Shown one piece after another: positions 54,431-64,000 of a stretch of DNA of 64,000 bases. Position numbers and translations under genes: made by a program. The DNA comes from Lagopus muta (taxonomy: Eukaryota > Chordata > Aves > Galliformes > Phasianidae): positions 15,681,501-15,745,500 of the forward strand of contig NC_064437.1 of assembly GCF_023343835.1 (NCBI RefSeq). The letters are read 5' to 3'. Position 1 is the first letter of the stretch. Each line of letters starts with the position of its first letter. The notes under the pieces were generated by a model, which did no database searches, was not told where the DNA came from, and saw only the letters and a program-made list of their open reading frames with translations.

Positions 54431-57400
54431 ATGGCGGACGGGAAGCTGCAGGGCAGCGCGAAGGGGAGGCCCGGCCGGCGGCGCGCAGGTGAATTCCGCG
54501 CCGCGCAGCGTCCGCAGGCCGGCATAGCGGGCTCGCGCTCCTCGTTGCGCCGGGCGGCAGGACGGCCTCGGCAGGCGGTACGCGACGATGCCGCGAGTTC
54601 GGGGCGGCTCGACTCGTCCAGGCAGGCTGCACGGCTGGGGTCAGAGAGCGGCTGCCTGGGGCCGGGCTCACGGCAAGCGGTCGGATGAGGCGGGCCCGAG
54701 CCCCATCGGGCTCTGCGGGGACTGCGGCAGCGCGTCAGGCTGCCGGCGGCCGGTGTCTCCGCGTCTCCGGTTGCAGAGAGCTGTCACCTAAAAATACATA
54801 TTCTAGGCGTATCGGCTCCGCGTCCAGGTCAGGGCAGGCCGTGCTTACCCCAGGAGCGGTACAAAAGCTGTGCCTGACGTTGCTGAGTGGTTATTGCCTT
54901 GCTGAAGGCACAGCCACCAAAAGCGAGGTTCTGTGCATTCCACTGTGCTTGCAGAAGTCTTGATATTTTTCAAAGTACCAATGTTTTCCATTGCTAAAGG
55001 AAGAAAAGTCACTTATATGCATTCATGTTTTTGATTTCTAGGAAATAAACGGTCAGCTGCTCCAAAAAATGAAGATGCTGCTCAGAGGTACCATTTCTAG
55101 CAAGCAATGTATGGTGGTCTTTGTAACTCTTTCCTCCCGTGTTTTTGACTTTCTTAGAGATAACTGACTTCCAGAGACCATCCACCTCCTGCAGGTTTTT
55201 GGCGTGATGCTGCGCGTCTTTTAACTGAACATCAGTTTAGCATTGCTTATAATAGGCACAGCCATCCTGTTTGGCCAGAGCTGCACATAACATCTTAACA
55301 GGGCTGAAAGCTGCGTCCCCTTTAACCAGCACAGAATGCCATAGTACAGCTGCCTCCGCCACCTGCTCCCCACAGAGATGTCAGACAGCCACCCATTGGG
55401 GAAAGCTGCCCAAAGGAATTCAGACTCACAGTGGTGACACAGGTGGCAGGAGAACTTCTTTCCTGGAGGAGGCAGAGCTACAAGGATTGCCTCCGTTCTA
55501 TCACCTAGCTGCTGCAGTTTAATCAGCCTGTATTGCAGAATGAGAATAACATTTAGCAAAGGCTAAAATCTGTGTATATTAAGAGAATATGTTAAAATAT
55601 GCCTCACTGCAGATACATGGAAGATACAAGAAAATACATGACCAACGGGTGCGTGCAAAACTGAAATAATTCTGTTGTGGTTTGGCAACTTTTCCTGACT
55701 GGGGAGAAAATAAAGCAAAGCAAAGTTAGATTTTTTATTTATTTATTTTTCTTCTTTTCAGTGGTTATTACAAAATTTATAGTCCACTTGTTGCTTTGTT
55801 TGGCCAACTTGATGAGATACAGAAAATGCAAACTACTGCATTTTAGAAAAGAAGATAAATATTCACTTTGGGAATTGCTTATGGGAGCTGCTGTTTCATT
55901 TAACATCTCTTATGTTACAGGAAAGCAGCGCTGGAGGCTTCTACTAGAAAAAAGATTGAACTTGAGAAAAAGGCACTGCATATTGTTGAGCAACTCCTAG
56001 AAGAGAACATTACTGAAGAGTTCCTTCTGAATTCTGTAGGTGTTGTAAGTTTGGGTATTATTTTGTATCTTAATGTCCAACTGTTTTTTAAAGTTCTTAG
56101 AACAGTTTTCTGCAGTTCAGAGTGGACAAGTTCATTCTCTCTTGTCAGCTCTGTTGATGGTTACCTTATTTTCAAGGGTTCTGCAGTAAAAAAATATGCT
56201 CCAGTTTTGTAGGATGAGATAAAACTATGAATCTCTGTCTGTAAGCATACTTTGTTTATGCCTCTGGGAAGTACAAAAAGTTAGGTCTGTGTCATGCCCT
56301 CTGAATTTAGATAATGGTACTCTTTTCCACACAATTCATCTGGCAGCAGTTTTACTGGGAAGATATGAGGATTATTCCTGTTAAGGTTGTAAATATGATG
56401 GCAGGCAGGTGTATGTAACATGTAAAGACAGGAAAACTGAGAGAATAGCTGCACTAGAGGTATATGATGAAGTGCTTGTATATGCAAAAATAAGTGTGTG
56501 TATTTTTTTAAAACTTTTTACTATTTTTTACTGGGTGGGTTCTCAGTGCTGTTTATTAACCTATTTATTATTTTATAACCCGCTGTTATAAAATGGAAAG
56601 TTTGTATTTGCTTATTTTCATTTGAGTATGAAAAATGACAGATCTTCCAGTATCTGTTTTTGAACTATTTTCTTGTTATTGCAGGGAAAATGTATTACTC
56701 CATCTCACTATAAGGACATTGTTGATGAACGGTCTATCATCAAACTATGTGGTTACCCTGTATGTCGAAATAAACTGGAAAATGTAAGATGCTTTTTTAT
56801 GAGTAGTGTCATCATAAGAATCTATTAGCATTTTTTATTCTCTTGCTTATTTTTTTCATTTTAAACTTGGAATGTTAATCATAGATTTGGTCAGGTATCA
56901 TTTCAATACAATGCTTCTGAAGTAAAAAGCTAAATCTGACTGGTTGACAACCATTGCTGTATAAGAGAATCAATTATAATCTATTTTGATAGTAATAAAG
57001 GTGAATAAGGTATGGTTTCATAGCCATCCTTCATGCACGCAGAAGCGCTCTAATCTTGTCCTTCTGTACCTCTGTAAGATGGGCTGAAATGAAAAAAGGT
57101 AAAACGCATGGGCATTACTTTGTGACTGCAAATCCCCTCCAAAAGCAGATGTTACTTGTGTCAAAATCAGTCACACTTAAATACAATATATCAGAGCTGT
57201 GAGTTCAGTTACATAACCTATGGTGTAATACCAGTTGTGACACAAGAAGTTATCTGGGAAAAAAAATCATGAAAGAAAAAATATGTACAGTTTTGCAATT
57301 GATTCACTCCCAGCAGAGGCTTTTTTGTAGACCTGAAGTTGCCTACTAAGATGTAAATAATGAGAAATTGCAGTTCTTATGTCTAAGGAGATAAAATACC

Positions 57401-60400
57401 AAGAGAGTTGAGTGAAAAGGTTGCTGTAGTACGTAGTTCAACTAACTGAGAGCATTCCATGTACTGAAAATGTGAATTAGGAGGAAAGTTTTATGTAACA
57501 ATATGACAATCTTGCTGATGAAAGCAACGTATCATTTTAGGTGCCAAAACAGAAGTACAGGATTTCAACAAAAACTAACAGAGTTTACGATATTACTGAA
57601 AGAAAGGTATGGTAACAAGCTGTTTTTTAAGTGTATTTAATACTGTCTCCACACTACAAATGCATTTTGTAACAGCACTCATAGAGTGGATTGAATCAGA
57701 ACCAATGCATTTGGATCTCATGAAAATCATTTTCATAAACTATTTGATTATGAAGTTCCTAAGTAGTGTATTTCCATCTCCAAGCTACCAAGCTTGAGTC
57801 TGAGAAGTGCTGGGATGTTCTGTCGTCTTATCTGACACAACTGTGCAAAATAATTTTTTTTTTTTTTTAGGATGCTGCAAAATTTTAGGAGTCATATTGA
57901 AAAATGTGACAAAAAAAAAGTTCTGTTGCAGACCAGAATTTACATTGTTAAACACCTAAATATTATTGCACATCTTTTAAACTGTATGGACATTTTACAG
58001 GGTTCAGGATCGCTCTTGAGAGTTTTGGTGTTTTGTTTTTTAAAGTTGTCATTATTACTAATGATGCTTTCAGTCACATTTTCCATACTGTATTTCCAGT
58101 GCTTTTGCAGCAACTTTTGCTATAAAGCATCTAAATATTTTGAAGCTCAAATTTCGAAGAGTCCAGTATGGATGCGAGAAGAAGAAATGTAAGTGTGACC
58201 TTATATAGTTGTAGCTCATCTCAAGGATACTGTTTTCTCTGTCCAAGCTGCAATGCTAATTAATTAGTTGCAATACATCCAAGTGGTTAGACTGGAGCAG
58301 ACACAAGTGATGTTAACGTGTCAACTTAGCATGGTGCTCATGTTAAGTGCTGTTGCCATATGGATTACTGTAATTGACATGGCCCAGTTCTAGTAATGAC
58401 CACTCAGACTTGATTGTGTTAGTTTAGAGGGCAGACTAGTCATAAATAATAAACTCCTATTAATTTTAAAATGTATTTGGATTTTTACAAGCCATGTAAG
58501 GTAAAGGAATAATTTGTTTTACTCTGTTACAAGAGATTTTCTCATTTTAACAGAGCACTTGCATTGGGCTTTAGGTTAGACTGAAAGTCTGTGGAATGAA
58601 GAACTTCCTTATCCCTTCATAAAACTGTCATTTCAGATTGCTTATTTTCTGTTATTACTGCAACACACATTTTGGAAGTGTTACATAGTCTGTGCTTTAA
58701 TATATTAAAAGCTAAGAAACATAGGTGTGCAAACAATGAATCAAGCCACTGGGTGTCACTGCTCAGCAGTAAATACTCACCCAGAGAAGATTCAGCTCAT
58801 TTATTCAATTTTCATTGTCTAAGCAAGTACCCTGGCTTTCAACAGAGAAAACAATCTGAAATTATGTGTGAGTTCAGTTTCACAGTGGGAGGAGTTGTAT
58901 GAAATATGGGTCAGTGAGAGAAGAGGCTGAGAACAGCCTGACCTGAAGAATTAGGTAAAACTGTGAAATAGTTAAGTGAGCTTACCAGTGTTTTCATGGC
59001 TTTGCTCTCTCTAAAGAAACTGTTTTTAACATCTCTTTGTTAACATAAAGAGCAGAGTTCTGATGTTTGACACAATTAATTATTTATGCTGAGATGGGTA
59101 TGTTTTCCAAAACAAACCAAGCAAACACAAACAACAAGCAGTGCATGGCTAGTAATATCTATTTGCATAAGACGACTAAAAACTTCCATTTAAAACTTAA
59201 ACTTGCACCACATAATTACTCTTAAATCACTATCTTATCACCTTTACTTTTCAGACTCAGTTCATTTATATGGAAAGTGCAGCTGTCATCCTTTTAAATC
59301 TGTTGTATGGATGTGTTTTGTTTTGTTTTTTTTTTTTTATATATACTGTCTGAGTTTAAGGTGTTATTTCATTGACTTATATTCAAGGCATGCTTAAAAG
59401 GTTCCTTGTCATTCATAAGGCAAGTGTGGATTTCAATATTCAGTGCTGAATAAAGTAGTTAGCATTGTGGTGCTACCTTATAACTGAAATGAAGCAGAAC
59501 AGCAGCCAGAAACCTGGAAAGAAATCCTTCAGAATCTGTTCAGTAACAGTTCTTAGTGTTTCCAGAAACCTTTGGACTCCATTATCTTAGATCACTATAA
59601 CTTCATAGCCTATTTTTTTAAGCAATTTCAAAGGAAGATATTGTGAATAATTCCTGTATCAATTTGGAGCATTTTTCCTGCAAACTACTCAGGATTGTTT
59701 TTCCTATAGGGCCTTGTGACTTATAAGGATCTGATCATGTTTAGTTTGATGAAGAGAAAACCAAAGGATGATCTGAAAACAGTCTACAACTTTTTGAAAA
59801 AAAAAAAAATAAAAATCACATAGATTACAGACCTAAACTTGGTCTTGGTTATTATCAGAAAACTTAATAAGGAGTGTTGGCCATAAATATCAGTTGTTTA
59901 CATTAACATTGGGGAAAAAGATGCTCTAAGAGAGTGGTGGAACGAATCAGCCTACACAGAAAGGTTCCAAAATCTCAATCCTCAAGATTTTCAAGATTTA
60001 AATTTACATAAGGTGTGACTGACCTAATCTGCTGCTGGTGACAAGCTCACTGTCTCAGGAGGTCAGATTAGACCTCCAGAGGTCCTTTCTGACTTAACGT
60101 TTTTATGATTTGATCAGCTGTTGTTAAATGTATCATGCTACTGGCTCACACAAATTTGGCTAGTGAATGCGTATGTATGAGCCTATTCCAGCTAATCCTG
60201 CTGTGAACAGAGGATGTTGGACTAAGATCATTAGAGGTTCTTTCCATCCTCAACTATGTGTTTTCTGCGTTTGTGTATTTCAAGAGCACTGATTTAGCAG
60301 AATAATTAGTCTTCATTCCTTGTATTCTTTTTGCAGACCATCAGACATAGAGCTGCTGAAGAGGGGACAGAGGTACACTGAACAGTATTTTGTTATATGC

Positions 60401-63400
60401 ATTTATAGTTAGAAATACAAACATTATATTAGGTAAAAGGCAAATCTTTGAAGAGACCTTGTTAGATGAAGGATTATTTGTCTTATTTCTTTTCCTTTGT
60501 GATTCTAAACTAGCATGTTTGACCTGTATGATTTAGTGTACAGCTGCTCTTGGCCTTCGTGTCATAATTGAGCCTGCTGAAATCTGAAACAAATAACACT
60601 GTTTGTAGTTTAAATATTTTATACCATCTATTCTTTATAAAGAAAGTGGTACCAATTATAGGTGATGAAAACTTCTGTACTTCCTATTCTGAAACATCAG
60701 TATCAGCTCAATTGAAGTCATGTTACTCTGTCATCTCTCTGTACTTGCTGTGTATTGTGACTTTGTTTTCTTTTGGAACATCCAGCCATTAGATGGCAAA
60801 CATATATGCCAAAAACAAGCTCTAGTGGCCTACTGGTTTTCAGGTACTACATTCATATGTATACTGAGATACTGATCTTCATTTTAAAAATGGAAGTACT
60901 TTAAAATTCTTCATATTAAATTGGAACTTAAGTTTGTTGTCTTTAATAGCAACTTGTTTGCTGTTCTAACTGCCAATAAGCATTTGGGAACTAATTTCTC
61001 TAAACAGCATTTAAACTATCTTAATTGCAAAACATTAGAACAAGTTTAAATATAATTTCTAGGGCAAAAGTTACACATCTACTGCAAGCAAACAAGGTTC
61101 CATTTTTCTTAATTATATATAATAATTTTCCAAACTCACGTAACATCCATTTCTTATTTTGATGACTTGTGTTTTCTGTTACAGTGGTCAATCTGGAGAA
61201 GAGGTGAAACTATGTGATGAAGTAATCAAAGCTTCTGACATTGAAAATCCTAGGGTATCTTCAAATCCATGTGAATCTGCTTCTTATGGCACAGCCAGTG
61301 ATAGCAGTAGTGATACCGAACAGGAATTTGTTTCTTCTGTTCTACCAGGAAGTCAGTCAAGTTCAGTCAATCTTGCACAGCAACTGCACAGAAACAGCAT
61401 CCTCAAAAAGAAGCACCTTCAGAAAGCTTATTCCAGCTCTAAATCTGAAGGCTCAAATGTGGTAGAAATCACTGAACGACTCTCTAACTGTAAATTAAAT
61501 GCTCAGGAAGAAATGCATGCTTGCACTGTTCAAGAGAAAATAACTGCAATGCCCTCAAAAAATACTACTCCAGGAAAATCAAATGCTTCTGAGAACTGTG
61601 AAGATACCTGTAGCAATTCACAGATAGTCTTCCTAGGTGTGAGTAAAAAAGGAGCAGAATACCTTAAAACACTAGCTAACTCAAAACAACATGAAAAAAT
61701 TGAACTGAGGGATTCAGTTTCTTCCTCAGCTGCCAAATGCAGTTTATTAGAACTGCTTAAGCAAACACTTACAGAATGGAGAACTGAGGAAACCTTAAGA
61801 TTTTTGTATGGTCCAAACTACACTTTATGGTCATCAGAATGCCTATCGTCTGCCAACCAAGAAGATGAAGAACTCGATGAGGATGACTTAGATACACCCG
61901 AAGATCTTGACAGTGCTGCTGTAGGGAAGTTTGAAAACAGTCTGAACTATTCCTTACCTTTTATGGGCTCAGGTGAAACAGTTAAGCCTGTGCCTAGTTA
62001 CGAAGAGTTAAAAGAAGAAACAGAGTTCCTACAACTCCGAGTAAGAGAGTTCTATAAAGGAAAGTACACCTTGGCTGAAGAGGAGTTAGCACATACACAA
62101 GCAGATGAACATTCAAGTACAGACAAAGTAAGTGCCTGATGGAACAGTGTCTGGGCTGTTGAAATCCTGCTTCTACGCAGACATTATAAGCTCTTCGTTG
62201 CTGCCTTTGTAAGCGGATATGGCCATGGTATCATCAAGCTATTAATGTAAAATACTAATAGGAAGGTTGGATAGATTCAAAACAATCCCTTAAGATTGAA
62301 GAAAAATATTTTGAGTTGATAAGAATGAATTTGACTGTTTGGGAAGCATTCAGTTCTGGTAGATTCCTTGCAGTTTTTGAAACATGAAAGATAACTGGGT
62401 TGCTTGAGCACAATCTGAACATGGGCTGAAACAAGAGGGAAGTACTGGCAACGGGAACAGGAAAGAAGTTAAGATCTATATAGGCCCTATGTAGTTTTTG
62501 TAGCAAATGAGAATAGGTAGAACTATTTCTACTGTAATCTTAGTAGAAAAATGAAGTACAACACTGTCACCACTTCCCAGGCCCATCCTTTTCATCATCT
62601 CTACAACTCTGCAACTGTAGCATTGCATAATTGCAATGAGAAGCAGCTGTTAAAGAGCCTTGTGTGAGAATAGCTTACTGGCAAGAAAAACTGGTGATTT
62701 CTGTGAGCTGGAGAGATAGGACTTCTGTAACAAAGGCTTTCTGTAAAACTGCTGCCTTGCAGGGTAAATAAGGTTTACTTAGAAACAAGCCCATTAGACA
62801 GAGTAGATCTCGGGTGAAAGAGGAACTGGATTTCTTTTCTTCCACCTTTTATTCATTATATAAAATCTATATTAACTTCTTTTTTTGCCTTTAATTCAGA
62901 GCACTTGAGATTGGATTTATTTCTTTTGAGTAAGATTAGATCTCTGGCATTACTTATAGTTAAAATTCTCCAAGCTGGTGTCTGCTGATTTATTTGGATA
63001 TGTTGCTGCAACGCAGACAATTTGGGGGAAAAAAGTCTGGAGGATTTGGAGAACTGAAAAAATACAGAGTGGTCTGAATTTTTATCAGGGTAGGCAGACC
63101 ATCTGACAGCAACCAGGTCTTCTTGTCATTATAGTAAAACAGTACATTAACTATCCTAGGTAGGCTGTACAGTTTCTACAAGCATGTGAAATTGCTTTTG
63201 CTTTTCAAGGTCAGGTATATTATGAGCATAAGAGGGTGTAACTTTCGTAACATTGCTTCTTTTAAAATAAAGAAGTTACATTGCTTTTTGTAAAAAAGTT
63301 TAGACAGTTTCTGAATAAATTTGCCATTTAGTTGAATTAAAGTATCTAGCATATGGCTTTGCAAGGAAAGGGGAAAAGCAGGTTAGCTGCAAACTCTATG

Positions 63401-63668
63401 TTGGGTGAAATTAACCAGAGTTCTGTCCATTCAGACACTACTGGCTGTTTTTTCCTGTTCAGAGATGAGAGCTTCCTATGTTTAAACATGAGTTGATAAG
63501 CTGTGACTATTCTGGTGCATTGACTGCAATTAAATATTAGACTGTAATTAAAGGTTTTAATATTATAATACAGAATGATCAACAGGAAGACCCCACGTTC
63601 CCACTTGTTGATTCAAATGCACAAATGCAAATTAGGAAGCGAATTGTCCTCGAGAAACTGAGAAGAGC
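54431..63668 (+). CDS. RPAP2: RPAP2 (RNA polymerase II-associated protein 2), 3'-truncated by the window
   Basis: Nine exons join in phase: 54431-54488, 55042-55087, 55921-56035, 56685-56783, 57541-57606, 58100-58188, 60337-60372, 61185-62127, 63574-63668. They give about 515 residues. Conserved landmarks are [54 protein letters not shown] and [16 protein letters not shown]; later come HSGEE-like [25 protein letters not shown] and [16 protein letters not shown]2 carries the RTR1-type zinc domain, associates with RNA polymerase II, is linked to dephosphorylation of CTD Ser5 and to nuclear import of the polymerase, and restrains pre-initiation complex assembly. The start ATG lies in ACCGTGATGGC with G at -3 and +4. 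The C-terminal exons lie beyond the window. Confidence 0.96.
55921..58188 (+). CDS. RPAP2: RPAP2 RTR1 zinc-domain exons
   Basis: Four exons (55921-56035, 56685-56783, 57541-57606, 58100-58188) encode the N-terminal helix and the zinc site. The likely ligands are Cys95 and Cys100 (CGYPVC, C-x4-C) and Cys131 and Cys135 (CSNFC, C-x3-C), numbered from the ATG at 54431. The family uses this pair of cysteine motifs to hold one zinc ion. Cys129 is an extra neighbour just before the second pair. Exon 55921 has two possible donors nine nucleotides apart. Confidence 0.92.
59929..60112 (+). repeat. Old CR1 LINE 3'-end fragment
   Basis: Diverged CR1 tail: ATTTTCAAGATTTAAATTTAC, CTGACCTAATCTGCTGCTGG, AGACCTCCAGAGGTCCTTTC and a TTTTTATGATTT end. 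Confidence 0.75.
60195..60262 (+). repeat. Second, shorter CR1-like tail
   Basis: GGATGTTGGACTAAGATCATT followed by AGAGGTTCTTTCCATCCTCAA resembles a CR1 3' end. It could be a separate old insertion adjoining the preceding one. Confidence 0.5.
61185..62127 (+). CDS. RPAP2: RPAP2 large exon, disordered middle region
   Basis: A 943-nt exon encoding residues of about 170-484. It starts with [13 protein letters not shown] and contains a Ser/Asp-rich patch ([20 protein letters not shown]). A helical patch ([21 protein letters not shown]) is followed by an acidic run ([18 protein letters not shown]), then [21 protein letters not shown]. It ends at a GTAAGT donor. The Leu/Glu-rich and acidic parts are conserved features of vertebrate RPAP2. 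Confidence 0.93.
62128..63573 (+). other. RPAP2 intron, nothing recognised
   Basis: A 1.4-kb intron with no clear repeat or coding segment. Confidence 0.5.
63574..63668 (+). CDS. RPAP2: RPAP2 exon 9 (last exon in window)
   Basis: The exon follows the acceptor ATAATACAG, starts in phase 0, and encodes [19 protein letters not shown] then [13 protein letters not shown]. It stops at a GTAAGT donor with two bases left over. The next exon is outside the window. Confidence 0.93.
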
Positions 63669-64000
63669 GTAAGTATTCCTTACTTCAGTAATCATCAAGC
63701 TGACATCAGTGATCTTTCATCATCATTTTAAGTAATAAACACACTGTGCAAGGACATTCTTCACCTTTTTCTGAGTGGCATTATTCATAACCGGTAGGTA
63801 TTGCCCTAAATAAATTATTTTTGACACCATCATGCTATGATGGAGCAGCAGATAACAGTTTGCACAACCTCCTGAGATAAGTGTCAGAATCTTGCTACTA
63901 AGATAGTCTCTAAGATAAACTTGTCCATTCTTGCATGCACCAGGGCTTGTAGATGATAAGTTGTAGCATTCAAGGCTGGCAGGACAGCATGTTCCTGCTG
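63669..64000 (+). other. RPAP2 intron running to the window end
   Basis: No exon seen. The downstream RPAP2 exons are expected outside the window. Confidence 0.5.

Larger units (their letters stand above)
58189..60336 (+). other. RPAP2 intron
   Basis: A 2.1-kb intron with old CR1 relics in its last 400 bp. A 10-T run near 59,330 and short frames are otherwise all I see. Confidence 0.5.

Noticed and set aside
54252-54963. Frames of 67-139 codons on both strands around the RPAP2 start
   Set aside because: They are products of the CpG island; only the short RPAP2 exon at 54431-54488 joins a conserved protein.

Overview
This window looks like avian nuclear DNA. Genes are split into many short GT-AG exons. 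The background is AT-rich, with CpG islands only at promoters. Interspersed repeats are dominated by CR1 LINE tails with the typical avian 3' end (…ATTCTGTGATTCTGTGA-like), plus one much older L2/CR1-L3-type LINE relic. A galliform-like bird is plausible, but the species cannot be fixed from sequence alone. Gene content and order (BTBD8, C1orf146/SPO16, GLMN, RPAP2) match the conserved vertebrate block at human 1p22.1.

Layout. (1) 161-19,725 (+): the 3' part of BTBD8. Fourteen exons encode a BTB domain, a BACK-like helical region and a long disordered tail that older human annotation called KIAA1107 (APache). Its 3'UTR runs to about 20.2 or 20.9 kb. (2) 20.9-28.98 kb: intergenic DNA holding an old minus-strand LINE with a 37-A tract, a CR1 fragment, and a CpG island at about 27.6-28.3 kb with two E2F-like sites either side of a 20-C run. 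(3) 28,983-35,779 (+): complete five-exon CDS of SPO16 (C1orf146), a 176-residue meiotic crossover factor. (4) 36,821-53,128 (-): complete 18-coding-exon CDS of GLMN (597 residues), convergent with SPO16. (5) 53.9-54.8 kb: CpG-island bidirectional promoter; the GLMN first-exon donor and the RPAP2 start codon are only about 115 bp apart. (6) 54,431 to the window end (+): the first nine coding exons of RPAP2 (about 515 residues), cut off by the window edge.

All exon joins were checked by hand for splice dinucleotides and reading phase, and all four genes read through without frame breaks. The genes are not an operon and share no single pathway: endocytic adaptor/BTB protein, meiotic recombination factor, cullin-RING ligase inhibitor, and RNA polymerase II CTD factor. 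Their linkage matters mainly through shared regulatory DNA: the GLMN/RPAP2 head-to-head promoter and the SPO16/GLMN tail-to-tail ends.

I found no tRNA, rRNA, CRISPR array, intact mobile element or endogenous virus, and nothing that looks like a wholly undescribed system. The most interesting leads are the E2F-like CpG island upstream of the meiotic gene, a CR1 copy whose middle is replaced by a local 53-bp duplicate, an in-frame alternative donor in RPAP2, and a 12-A coding run in BTBD8.
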